In this document: positions 45,501 through 56,466 of the stretch, one piece after another | Position numbering within the stretch: the first letter of the stretch is position 1 | Layout of the letters: the number at the start of each line of letters is the position of its first letter | Origin: Candidula unifasciata | Taxonomy: Eukaryota; Mollusca; Gastropoda; Stylommatophora; Geomitridae | Direction of reading: 5' to 3' | Assembly (NCBI GenBank): GCA_905116865.2 | Contig: CAJHNH020008533.1 | Coordinates: forward strand, 289,153 to 353,152 | Length of the DNA: 64,000 nucleotides | Notes under the pieces: model-generated | Databases searched by the model: none | Told to the model about the DNA's origin: nothing | The model's input: only the letters and a program-made list of their open reading frames with translations | Position numbers and translations under genes: made by a program

Positions 45501-46621
45501 CATGAGAGGAAAAGACACATTATAAATACAATCCCAGGAAGGCGAACCCTTTCAACAAATGTCTGCAGAAAGCGGATGTGTCGCCGATAAAGACGCAAAT
45601 ATCATAGCCACGTTGTGAATGGGCGCAATACATTTACATCTTCGGATGAGCACAGAGGAAGAAGAACACAATATGTATCCCACCTTCAAGTTGAAGTTGT
45701 CAGAACCAAACGTTAACCAGAAAACACGAGATAACACTTACACAGGGAGAGCTCTGAGAAAGGCTGTGAAGAAAACTAGACAAGACAATGTTGTTAATAA
45801 AGTAATTTAAAAACTACAGAAACAATTGTTAAAGTTAATATGTTCAAAGTACTCTACGTAAACTTGTCTAGAAAAACCACAGCAAACAAAAACTATACCC
45901 ATCATTGAATTTATTGAAAAAACAAAACCACGTGACGAGAATCTTGCCGGCCTCAGACGTTATTGTTTAAAAACAGGCACATGACTCAATGCTTCGAAGG
46001 TGATGGCATAAATAATTCACTCGGCATTGAAAGCCTGTAATACGAAAATGTACATCAACAAGATACAAAGAAAGATCTAGAAGGTGGTGGATGCTGCCAA
46101 ATCCCAGCATACCAAGCCGCTAAGCGCGATCTATCTCGGCAACCAATCAACGGTTAGTATTCACAACTTCAGCTTATATGTTTTTATACAACATTATACT
46201 GTCCACACAGTCCAACAGTGTATACACTGCTGTCTTTGGGAATATTACTTTATGAGGCCACAATTCCTTCAACTGTGAGCCTCTCTTCACACCATCTGAA
46301 AGCTATAAGCCACAAACTGCTCGTCTCTGAAATTACAATGCGATCAGTAGAGCACCGAATTGTAAAACTCAATCACTAAACGATCTAGCACAAGAAGCGG
46401 AGAAAGGGAAACCTCAGAGAACTAATCGTTTTCCCAAACTCAATATTTGTTAATCTGCTAATTGTTTCTGCTGCATCACATATCCTGGTGTTGATTTCTT
46501 GGTCTAGAGATATAATGTAGGTTTAGCATTATATATCAAATATGCCGGAAGGTGTGGAAAATGGTCCTTTACTTATTTAGCATTTACTTTCCTCTAATGC
46601 CACATATTATTTCATCTGCAG

Positions 46622-46744
46622 CTGCTGTATGCTGTAGACCTGCATGTAACTTCTGGCAGACATGTTAGTGAAGATGTCGTTGACGATGTCGTTAACGATG
46701 TTACCGATGAACTGGATGCTCCAACTGAAGTCGTTGATACTGAA
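46622..46744 (+). CDS. Astacin-family metalloprotease, gene C, exon 2
   Basis: Forty-one phase-0 codons between the acceptor TTTCATCTGCAG and donor GTAAGTTTG. It starts LLYAVDLHVTSGRHVSEDVV, the signal peptide end and prodomain start, aligned with genes A and B. The rest is acidic and Val/Asp-rich (DDVVNDVTDELD), with a small internal repetition of GTCGTTGACGATGTCGTTAACGATGTT. Its last codons (GAT ACT GAA) match gene A (GAT TCT GAA). Confidence 0.8.
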
Positions 46745-46797
46745 GTAAGTTTGTAAATTATACAACACTTTCCTTTAAAATTTTTAAATACACGACA

Positions 46798-47770
46798 CTT
46801 CAAAATTCAAATTATTTAAAATTCAAAGATTTAAAAAAAAAAACACACACACACAAGTCAACCACCAAAATGTGCTGAAAAAAAAATAGTGAGCAAAGGC
46901 ACTAATAAGAACACTGTTAAAAAGTAGACCTTTAGGCCTGTAATATTGTATAAAGCTACATAATTTTCAAAACATCATTAACACTATTAGTTTTTTAGTG
47001 TCACAAAATGTTCATCGGCCATTATCTACCGTAAAACACAACATATAGTTTTGTAAACACAAACAAATCTTGAAAAAAAAAAAAAAAAAAAAAAAAACAG
47101 TAAAAAAAATTATCCTATAATAATTCAAAAAGAAAAGACCAGTGTAAGGTATGTATATCCAAACTGCCATCATCAACAACCAACATGGCCACTATGTAAT
47201 CACTAACTCACCAACATCACCGTTATCAACAGATTAAAAAAATCTTCTTGTGTCATTTATTCTCCAACATAGCCTCTGTCACAAGACGTCTGTCACTTCA
47301 AAATTCAAATTATTTAAAATTCAAAGATTTAAAAAAAAAACACACACACACAAGTCAACCACCAAAATGTGCTGAAAAAAAAAATAGTGAGCAAAGGCAC
47401 TAATAAGAACACTGTTAAAAAGTAGACCTTTAGGCCTGTAATATTGTATAAAGCTACATAATTTTCAAAACATCATTAACACTATTAGTTTTTTAGTGTC
47501 ACAAAATGTTCATCAGCCATTATCTACCGTAAAACACAACATACAGTTCTGTAAACACAAATAAACCTTGAAAAATACAGTAACAAAAATAATCCTGTCA
47601 TAATTCATAAAGAAAAGACCAGTGTAAGGCATGTATATCCAAACTGCCATCATCAACAACCATCATGGTCACCATGTAATCACTAACTCACCAACATCAC
47701 CGTTATCAACAGATTAAAAAAATCTTCTTGTGTCATTTATTCTCCAATGGAGCATAGCCTCTGTCACAAG
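46798..47770 (+). repeat. Tandem duplication of about 0.5 kb in gene C intron 2
   Basis: The segment starting CTTCAAAATTCAAATTATTT at 46798 repeats from 47297 with only scattered base and poly-A differences, through the CATCATCAACAACC block and TCTTCTTGTGTCATTTATTC. Copy 2 ends after CATAGCCTCTGTCACAAGAC near 47770. High identity implies a recent event. Confidence 0.9.
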
Positions 47771-48420
47771 ACGGCAGTGTCACGTGTCTGAAACGGTGTC
47801 ACTTATTATAATAAAAGGTGTACAAGATACTCTGGAATGGCAAAATGTTGAGATGATGGCTTGTATGGGTCTAGGCGGCAAACCCGCAGCTCCAACAATT
47901 ATCCATGTAATTCTAGCTGTTGGCACCAAAGAATTTCCTAGCCACAGCTTGGCTAGACTTCCTAGCCACTTTTACAGCACCAGAAGGGATAGGTTCACTA
48001 TCAGAGTCAAAACACAGTACAGACGAAATCTGATTGAATAACAACAACACACAAGAACTAACTTAAATAAATCTTGAAAATCAAGATACCAACAAACTTA
48101 CTTTCCAAATAGCAATACATCATGTAGTCAGGTCATAACAATATAAAACTATTCAAGTGACTGACCGAGAATGTCTATGAGAACCAAGACTGTCTCATGA
48201 ACTGCCAAAGGTCGCGATGTCATTTTCATCATAACCCTGAGTTGATGTATGGTAAGGGCAGGCCTTGTGCACAAGGCTGCGGATGTGGTAACCTCGTCTC
48301 AACTGTTTATACTCATCTGGCAGTTGTAGACAATACTTGAATGTCTCCTCCCCACAGTCAACATGTAGACCTTCAAAAGCATTTGCTACTTTCCGTCCTT
48401 TTTCGGATGAAATTTTTCGT
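47771..48420. other. Intron 2 of gene C, unassigned part
   Basis: A short open frame across 47730-48041 has no recognisable domain. No other feature. Confidence 0.35.
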
Positions 48421-48600
48421 TATTTAAAACCCTACTCTGGCTCTTGCCAAGGGCCGCAATATAGCCCGGCCATAAATATGGCCTTAGAGCTGAACGCGGT
48501 TTCTGGGACCACTCCACGGTGATCCTCATCCACATGGTGGCACATTGTGTCATCGGGTGTTTATCGCTTGTGTGATGTCCTGGTGGGATAGCAAGTCAAT
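48421..48600 (-). mobile_element. Short interspersed repeat, copy 4
   Basis: The reverse complement matches the copy at 29364, including CACAAGCGATAAACACCCG, TGACACAATGTGCCACCATG and GGTCCCAGAAACCGCG. It ends at GGTTTTAAATAAC. It lies in intron 2 of gene C. Confidence 0.65.
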
Positions 48601-50029
48601 CAGTCAAGCATTTGCCTCCTAACTGAAATCTTGCACCAATGTTCAAGTTAACATGGCAATGTAACATTTAGATCTCAGATGAAATATATTTATATCAAAC
48701 AATTTAAGTTTAAAGTTTATAACCCCAACATGGGTGATGCACAGATAGTCTATTACAAAAAAAGTGTTAACAAGTAGGGCCTGGTCTAGTCAGCGGCTGG
48801 TGGCGTTCTGAAGTGGCTAGACCCTTAGATAAGACACCTGATGATGATAAAGAATGAGTATCATTTGTAACATAGGTGATGTGATACCATATGTAGTATC
48901 TCCAGATGGTGATAAGATGCACTACACAGGTTACCACGAGGTATCTTGATGGCACTGCCCGGTGAAAATGGGTCGTTCTTGATTCTTTTTTGTCTTCGAG
49001 GCAAACCAGTACTGTCAGGATCTTCAATACTTCACATCCTGATAATACATTGAAACCCGGCGTTAGACAACCAGATCTATATACCTCCTTCCCATTGCTA
49101 TCTCACACATCATTCAGTTACAGAGGCTCACATGACAGTGACTGGCATTCATAGGGAAGAAATTAGACCAAAGAGTAAGAATCTAAATGTCCCTCACAAG
49201 TTAAGTTAGAGCTGATAGCTGTGACATTTACGATGCCCAAATTCTCCCACATATGCAGGGTGAAACTGCACATGCCAATAATAAGAATAAAATTGACTGC
49301 CATCTTTCAATTGAAAGATGCCTATACTAAGTCATGTAACCACAGAATGCTGTAGTAGTCAAGCAGGAAGATTATAAAATGCAATCAATTCTGCCCCTCC
49401 GAGACACACCACCGATTGCTTAGCATTTATTGACATCCATCATTCCAATTTATGTAATGCGAGTGTGCGCGTGCAGACAATATCTCATACCTGCACAAGT
49501 CTCCGATAGAAGAAGAAGCCTCGGCATAAGTTAATTAAAGTACAACTTACAATATACATAGGTAAAATTCTTTGGAGAAACGGTTCTTCCAATTAAAATA
49601 CGTTAGAAGTGACAATCAAGACTTCCTCATGCCAACTGTCCACTCGGGAGTTGCATCAAGAATAGCGCTACTTTTTAAAGAGTTCCAGCACCAGAGGCGA
49701 AGAAGATTCCTTCTGCTAATATAGGCGTTGGTTCGGCGATAGACACTGGCCAATCCACTGATCAAATATGCTTTTCCTGCGAGTATATTCACCATATAAC
49801 TAATTCCAGATGGATTTAGGGTTGAATAGGCTTCAGTTTAGTGTACCCTGGCCCGTACTTATGAACTAGGTACAATTTATTTATGGTGGAATATTTCACA
49901 TTCTTATGTGAATATTGGCATAGCGGGGTACAGATTAAGTACTGAACCAACTAGCAGGGGTGTGTTTTGCTGGCTACGTGACAGCCTCACAACTAATTCA
50001 TGCAACCTCTGACACCCTTTGATTGCACA
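48601..50029. other. Intron 2 of gene C, unassigned part
   Basis: A tail-like ACACCTGATGATGAT at 48835 hints at a LINE remnant. Otherwise no feature. Confidence 0.35.
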
Positions 50030-50150
50030 ATCTTAGTCTGGGTGGCAGACAAACGGGTCAAGGCCAAGATGCCGCGTTCAACCTTGAAAGAATTTACAAC
50101 CAGTCCAGCAGACCGGTGTAAATTACGCACCTGTGCGGATAAAACATTTT
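50030..50150 (+). repeat. Dispersed repeat shared with gene B intron 1
   Basis: ACAAACGGGTCAAGGCCAAG through TGTGCGGATAAAA aligns with 34395-34525. It ends about 75 bases before gene C exon 3. Confidence 0.45.
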
Positions 50151-50225
50151 TATTATTGTTTCCAGCAATGTACTTTTATTTTTCCTTACTCTTGTTCATT
50201 TGCTTTCTACTTGACATTATTTCAG

Positions 50226-51126
50226 GTCTCAGAGAACAGCAGCGCATCGAACCATCTCCTACTCTCAAGGGAGAAAAGAAAAGCAATAAAGTATTTGCAA
50301 TATCGCTGGAAACAAAATGAAATACCATTTGAAATTGATTATTCAAAATTTAACAGTACACATGTTTATGAAATCTTCAAAGGGATGAATGAATGGCAGA
50401 CGTACACATGCCTCAGATTTAGACCACGGAAACAGCAAGACCAGAATTACGTCACATTTGAACACCATGAAAGCAAGTGCCAAGCTGTTATAGGAATGAG
50501 TCATGCAGGCCAGACGATTGGATTGGCATATTATTGTTTTAATTCACATACAATTCTTCATGAAATAGGGCACGCTATTGGATTCTACCATGAACAGAGT
50601 CGCCCAGACAGAGATCAGTATATCACCGTTTCGAAAAATGTTGCAAATGATTACAGTCTCTAATGTTGAAATAAAGGAAGGCATCGATACTTACGGCCTT
50701 CCGTACGATTATGAGAGTGTCATGCATTATTCTAGCCTCGGTACTGATAAAGATAACAGATACTTTATTTCTACAAAGAATCCAAAATTTCAAGATGTTA
50801 TTGGAATGGGCCAACATCTGAGCTTCTATGATGTCAAACTGGCAAATTTGATGTATAACTGCAGTCAGAAATGTAACCCTTCTCTTAAATGTCCCAGCAA
50901 TGGTTTTCTTGGGCCGAATTGTGAATGCTGGTGCCCGGGAAAGCCCATTGTAAAGTGTGATAGCTCACAACCCATTACTGTAAATGACATCGGCCTTCCA
51001 CGAAAAGTTATGTGCGAAGCATTGTCAAGCCACTGTCAGTCTTGGAAAACTACAGGTGAATGCAACATCTCTGAGAATTATTGCCCCATGTTCTGCAGCT
51101 TTTGTGATGGACCTTTAGGGCAATAA
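50226..51126 (+). pseudogene. Astacin-family metalloprotease, gene C, exon 3, with a frame shift
   Basis: The acceptor ACATTATTTCAG ends at 50225. The frame reads the prodomain end with the basic SREKRKA site and the catalytic domain from KQNEIPFEID to the zinc site HEIGHAIGFYHEQSRPDRD, then stops at 50661-50663. Downstream, in the next frame, it resumes with IDTYGLPYDYESVMHYSS (Met-turn), and then an EGF-like CNPSLKC to CECWCPG and a ShKT-like C-terminus (HCQSWKTTGEC to CPMFCSFC) to TAA. The exon is 901 bases, one more than a multiple of three, with the shift within about 50625-50661. It is close to gene B throughout. This is either a young pseudogene or a one-base sequencing error. AATAAA lies at 51351. 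Confidence 0.85.
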
Positions 51127-51350
51127 AAAAACACATTTGGAATTGACTATGAGACAAGGAGTGAGGCGATGGTTGTTTTTCACAGGAAATTGATAACAAA
51201 TATAGCTCTGTAGGCTCAAACTAGCATTTCTGATAACAGTGTATTTTGCATTATATTATTTACCACTGGATGGTCATTTACCCCAACCTGTAGTTTATAA
51301 AAATGCAACAGAACGGAAGAATATTAAAATTAAACTTTATAATCAGCTGC

Positions 51351-51356
51351 AATAAA
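51351..51356 (+). terminator. Likely polyadenylation signal of gene C
   Basis: AATAAA, 225 bases after the gene C stop codon, in an A-T-rich 3' untranslated region. Confidence 0.5.
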
Positions 51357-51605
51357 TTTCCTTCAAAACTGTCATTATTTCAAAATGGCTTCTGTTTATA
51401 TTCAATTTGTTACACCCTGATAAAGCGTTAACTCTCAACTAACCCACCCCAGATATTCTTCTATTTTTTTGCTTCGAGCAGCTCCTTTTGTGTCGTTTCT
51501 TTCCTGTATTATTCTTCTCCTCTTGTTTTTATGTTCATCTTTTTTAATTTGTTTTCCTGTCTGCTTCAAATGAAGCACTTTCTTGTTATACCATTAACAG
51601 CATTG

Positions 51606-51727
<122 letters not shown>

Positions 51728-51838
51728 AAGTTCCAATATCTGGTCCTTTTCTTTTGGTTCACTCAGATTTATGTACCCCTCTCCATTAGCACCAGAATTA
51801 TCAGTTGTTTATTAGTAACTGCTTTAGTTAGATTGGAA

Positions 51839-51868
51839 GGGGGGGGGGGGGAAAGGCGGGGGGGGGAC
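51839..51868 (+). repeat. G-rich tract
   Basis: Two G runs separated by AAAGGC. Confidence 0.85.
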
Positions 51869-51899
51869 TGTTTTAGTTAGATGTCCCTATATCAGACGC

Positions 51900-52862
51900 A
51901 GATACCACCACTCATTTGACCTTTAAGCTAAATATTTCAAGCTTGGAGCAGCTTAATTTTCTTTCAGTTGCTACAGTTCTTTTCATTTTCCAACTCATAT
52001 CCCTAATGTCTCTGTACTGCTACTGAAATTTGTTTGATTATTCCCATTGAGGTGACGTCTAATGATTGCTATAGGTTTGCTCGATTGGCTTTTATGTTTT
52101 ATGTGTCATTACTTTTGAAGAATTTAGATATAATTAATTGCAAGGGATGTGTTTTTAATTTATCCTACAAACGATTTATCGGGTTAGGTATGATGGGAAA
52201 TTCAGAAGCTGGCCTTGCCATATTATATTACTAAACTGTGGAGGAGCTTCCAGTAAATGTGAATCGCCCTCTAAAAGAAATAAATAAATGCAAACAATAT
52301 TGTTTTGTCTCACTTTCTATGTGTATGATTATGAAAGGAGCTCGAATGTGCGCCCCACCCCCTCCCCCCTTTCCCCTAATAAAAAGACACACAAAACGGC
52401 ATATGGTAATGTTAATGTCCTGTGATGCAAATTCCTCCTCATCAACATCATCATTGTCATAAACTACTCATGTCGTTAAGCACTGTAGGAATAAATAATT
52501 TTCGTTCCAGTGCTTGATGGCTGGCACTAGCTTTTGTCATGCAGTTAAGGCGTAAAGTGTCTTTAATGATGTGGATCCATCTGTTTTGTCATCATCGTCA
52601 TTGTGATGTTCATCATCATAAGGTTTTGTAGCTTTTAAAAAAAATTAAAATGTACTTTTCCATCCCTTGTTCCACATTTATTGCTTCTGTCATTCCAATC
52701 TGTCAGTTACCGACTTCACAATTAATGATGGCTGCAATGGATCTCCAACACGCAGTGTCCTTTGTACACTCTCTCAGATTGGTATCAGTCTTTCTTGTAC
52801 TGCTAACCTCCAGTTGGTATCGCTGTCTATCTCTTTCTCGCTTGCTTTTAAACTTTCCCTCA
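51900..52862. other. Unassigned
   Basis: Two short TCATCATCATTG-like runs at 52440 and 52590. No supported gene. Confidence 0.4.
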
Positions 52863-53940
52863 ACGTCTTGTCCGCATGCAAGAAAGCCCTAGGTCAAGGC
52901 TGATACACCTGGCAACACAACAAGGTGCTAAAAGAGTTAGCAGCCGTTGTTGACCAGGCTAGGATGCGGGCCAACGCGAGGGCCAGTCCTACCATCATCC
53001 CCATACGTTTCCTCAAGGCTAGGCAGATTCAAAAAGGTAAGATCAACCGAGGCGCATTCGATCCATCTGTGCTAGACTCTGCGAGGGACTGGTTACTGGC
53101 GGTTGATCTGCAGTGCCATGAAAGGTACCCTGAGTCAATCCGGAAGACCGGCCTGCGACCTGACATACTTCTCCACTCTGCGGAGAAACGGCAGCTCATC
53201 CTGATTGAGCTGACCGTCCCGTATGAGTCGCGTATGGATGAAAATCACATGTATAAGCTCGAGAAATACTGTGATTTAGCAGCCGGTCTGAGAAGAGACG
53301 AGGCGTACACAGTACGTGTCTTTGCCGTCGAAGTGGGAGCGAGAGGTCTCGTCTCCACTTCACTCTACAATGTGATTAAAGAACTAGGATTGCGCGGTAA
53401 TGAACGGAAACGGACACTTAAACGGCTAGGCGAGGTTTCTGAGAGGGCCTCGAGCTGGCTTTGGACGCAACGGGACAACGTAGGGGACGGGCTTCGGTGA
53501 GCTGGTCCGGGTGCCTAGTGGAAAAGGGTTTCTCATCCCTTGAAAGTCCATCGTGTCCGAATTGTCTGCCAGTGTTCCTCTGCCACCTGCTAACAGAAGT
53601 CCAACATGTGTCCGGTATACCAATCGTAAGCTTGTCGCTCGGTTGTCCAGGTATGCAGACTGCTCTAATTATGCTACCGCGACGACTTCTTATCTCACAG
53701 TACCTTCTGCAAATCACCAAGTCGTCTTGTCCCTATCCGAAAAGAAAGCACCATCCGGTAATTTCGTGCAGCAGGGAAACCAACCCTGAGCTTCATGAAC
53801 TCAGGTGGGCCCACTCTCTGAAAACGTCTAGGAGCTCGTGGGCCAAAACATTTGTCGACGAGAGATTACTTCTACTGACGATTGGTAGATCCCTGCTGTA
53901 CTTGCTCCCCTGTGGAGTTTATTCTTATTGTTTAATAAGA
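52863..53940 (+). mobile_element. R2/NeSL-like element, 3' fragment with endonuclease domain
   Basis: Homology to the element at 39345-41935 starts at the last Cys of the CCHC finger (TCCGCATGCAAGAAAGCC) and continues through the endonuclease and the 3' tail, ending near GTGGAGTTTATTC at 53925. The frame 52925-53500 is open for 191 codons: LKELAAVVDQARMRANARAS, ARDWLLAVDLQCHERYP, TGLRPDILLHSAEK, LIELTVPYESRMDENH, LEKYCDLAAGLRRDEAY, EVGARGLVSTSLYNVI. A TGA at 52900 stands where the other copy has an Arg codon. 5' truncation is the usual result of incomplete target-primed reverse transcription. Confidence 0.85.
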
Positions 53941-54029
53941 GTGAAATATTGTCTAATTATGCCGAAATATTTCAATACCACCCAATCCCCTCCCCCTCCC
54001 TCCTCCCCAACCGCCACCCCAAATTGATT

Positions 54030-54226
54030 TGTTTATTTGTTTTTAACACTTGGAGAATCCCCAAACAGGAACAGTACTAAGAAACAAAAGGATTAAGGGA
54101 ACAAGGACGTCCAAGAAAAACACTTAGAGGAACGTTGCTGAGAGAGGCCAAATACAATACATTACAACGTTTCAGCTGGGGTCAGAAAACACTGGTGCTC
54201 TCTGTCCTAACTCGCTGTATTTGTTG
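54030..54226. other. Unassigned
   Basis: No feature seen. Confidence 0.4.
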
Positions 54227-54607
54227 TTATCGAATCATGTGATCCTTTGTGTTTGTCAGTGTTTTTGTGCGTTTTGGTGTTTGACTTGGTTCGCCTTGGG
54301 ACCATGGAACGTCGTCTGCTGGCAGGCACAAGTTGAAGTAGTCTGTTTCAGTTAGACCTTCATCTAGTGGGTAGCTCTCGTTCACTAGGACATTTCTGGC
54401 TGTGTCTAGTTCGAAATGGAGTGCCTTTGATCGTTCAAAGGCCCGCAGTGCTTCCTCGTTGGTGAAATGACACGGTGTGTTTACCTCTGCTGCTGCCTGA
54501 GCATCGAGTCTGGCTTCCCTTGCTTCCCGTAGGGCCTCTACCCTGTGTTTCTTTGCAAGTTCCAATCCGAAACCCCCTGGCGTGGCAGCTTTACAATCAC
54601 TGCTCAA
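54227..54607 (-). CDS. Hypothetical 126-codon ORF, unknown function
   Basis: An uninterrupted frame starting MSSDCKAATPGGFGLELAKK. A charged Ala/Arg/Glu-rich helical stretch follows (EALREAREARLDAQAAAEV), then an acidic region (YPLDEGLTETDYFNLC, ADDVPWSQGE) and a basic end. Composition is balanced with no simple repeat, unlike most chance frames here. I do not recognise a domain. Its helical and acidic character could fit a structural protein of a retroelement, but nothing shows that. A donor-like GAGGTAAAC at about 54485 on this strand raises the chance that it is part of a spliced gene. Confidence 0.35.
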   Translation of the reverse strand: MSSDCKAATPGGFGLELAKKHRVEALREAREARLDAQAAAEVNTPCHFTNEEALRAFERSKALHFELDTARNVLVNESYPLDEGLTETDYFNLCLPADDVPWSQGEPSQTPKRTKTLTNTKDHMIR

Positions 54608-55440
54608 CCCAGGCCAGTTCCCATGGATCTATCAGGAACACGATTCTTAGCTGCTAGTTTCTTAGTGCTAATTAATCCGCCGTCTATTGCCAAACGGGAC
54701 TCAGCGATACACATATGGTGTATGGCCTAAGCGTGACCGGGCAGTGTTATCGCTATTACAATGCGCGTCACCTTGATTAACTGCTAAAACAAATACTGCA
54801 TGGAATGTCTACTACACAAAGAACCTTAACTCTATACTATCTAGTCTAAACATAGAAACACAGCCTATCATCAATACTAAATACAAATACCCTATTACAA
54901 CTAACCGTCGCTAAACATAATTGTTACCTAGTCACTTGTTCCGTCTTCTCTCGTCCTGTCCTAGCACACCACTCTCCTCAAACCAGATCGGACAAAGCCT
55001 TTTGTATTTCCCCCTGAGTTCACGGCTTAACACGCAGCAATCCGTGTCAACTGAGTGAACTGGACCTGGCCTGTTAACTGGACCCAGTTTATTGCGTGGC
55101 CAAGCTGTCCGCTCTCATACTGAGTTGTACTGAAGGTGAACTCGTACAAACGTGATGATACACTATCATCTGTGGTGCTTCCCATAACCGAACTGGCCTC
55201 TGACAGCAATCGAATCTGTGTCATGTATGTAGTTATCGACAATCGGACGACGAATGGAGCCTTAGCGAGAGGGTGACGAGAGGTGCTGCGCACGACGAGA
55301 GAGGCCAAAGGCGCTGGACTCGCATAATACAGAACGAATAAGTGATCTTTTTTTTATTGGGTTATGAATTGGGCACGTGTGCCCGACTTACAATCTGACT
55401 TTTGCGAAATGGAGAGCTAGGCTGCGAGCCCTATGTGACG
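54608..55440. other. Unassigned, possible regulatory or LTR-like DNA
   Basis: The minus strand has an open frame of 93 codons (55308-55027) and an AATAAA at about 55095, upstream of the ORF at 54607-54227. No terminal repeat or target duplication could be found by eye. Confidence 0.3.
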
Positions 55441-55734
55441 TAACGCGGCACAACATGATGACGACGACGACGACGATGATGATGTTTCTCATGAGAATGA
55501 CGACGTTGATGAATTAACATTTGATGAATCAACATGTTTAAGGAAAACCATGGACGAATTGTACATGTCTAGTTATCGATGTAGGCTAATGTCTACTTGA
55601 CAGTCATGAATATTTTACGAAATGGAAAGAGGGCCAATATATATACATATATATGCACATTTAAATTATCTGTTCTGTTGCTTATTCAACTACGGGGAAG
55701 CGACTATTTCTGCATGCTCCCTTCAAAGATGGAG

Positions 55735-55813
55735 TGCGTCCGCATTGGAGACCAAGAACCAACTATGTACATACAAGTAAGCCAGATATGTAAAATGGAT
55801 GTGCATGCAAAAC
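55735..55813 (+). repeat. Dispersed short motif, copy 3, interrupted by the LTR element
   Basis: CATACAAGTAAGCCAGATAT, then GTAAAATGGATGTGCATGCA repeats the motif of 31225 and 37690. The LTR element begins immediately after GCAAAAC at 55813. Confidence 0.55.
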
Positions 55814-56447
55814 TGATGCTATAAATAGGGATAACGTCAGGGGATGACTGGCATAATTGAGTAAGTTCCTGATAGCATGGGTTTCACGGAGATATGGTGA
55901 AAAGACAAGAGTGAGTGAGTCACGTGTGAATGCGAGATCTGGGGGATTGATAATGAGGTGGTCATTCGGTGACTGGGCCCCAGACTGGAAGGATGCGAAG
56001 TTGAATCTGTGAAGGTGAATACAGAATGAAGAGTGCACGTGGATCTGAATCAGAGTCGAATGAATGTTAGCGCTGAACGACAAGACAGGCAGCGCTATTG
56101 AATGATCGTTTAGGCCAGCCTTTGTGTTACACGGTTTGATTGTTGAGCCAGCCGTGTACATGCCAGTGTCCATCGTCTGAAGCATGTCTGGAGCCTTAAT
56201 GCGTGAGCAAGGCGAGATTGCCCGAATGGCGTAAGTTGGTTCATCTGTTGATTCGTGTCTTGTGCTACAGTGACAATAAACCTGTGAAATGTGTCAGCTG
56301 GTGTCGACCGTAATTGAAGTTGTGTGGCCGTGGAGAGAAATGCCGTCTGGTTAGAATGAGCAGTGACCTAACACCTAGACAATAGAGTCAGTGTTGAATC
56401 TGCACTAGAGAGATCAAGTGTGGAGGAGACACATTACATTCATTACA
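55814..56447 (+). repeat. 5' LTR of the Gmr1-like retrotransposon
   Basis: Starts TGATGCTATAAATAGGG; its first 121 bases match the 3' LTR at 63880-64000 with two differences that I can count. It contains a TATA-like TATAAATA close to its 5' end and probably ends ...TTCATTACA at 56447, just before the primer-binding-like site. Length is about 634 bp. The right boundary is inferred because the 3' LTR is incomplete in the window. Confidence 0.85.
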
Positions 56448-56466
56448 TTAGAGGCTCGTCCTAAGT
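56448..56466 (+). promoter_or_regulatory. Primer-binding-site-like motif
   Basis: TTAGAGGCTCGTCCTAAG lies directly after the putative LTR end. GGCTCGTCC is also the core of tRNA-Pro-type primer sites of vertebrate gammaretroviruses. A second, imperfect copy (TTAGAGGCTTATCCTAAA) lies at 56501-56518. Confidence 0.45.

Noticed and set aside
47730..48041. 103-codon ORF in gene C intron 2
   Set aside because: It begins inside the tandem duplication and has no recognisable domain or codon pattern; chance is likely.
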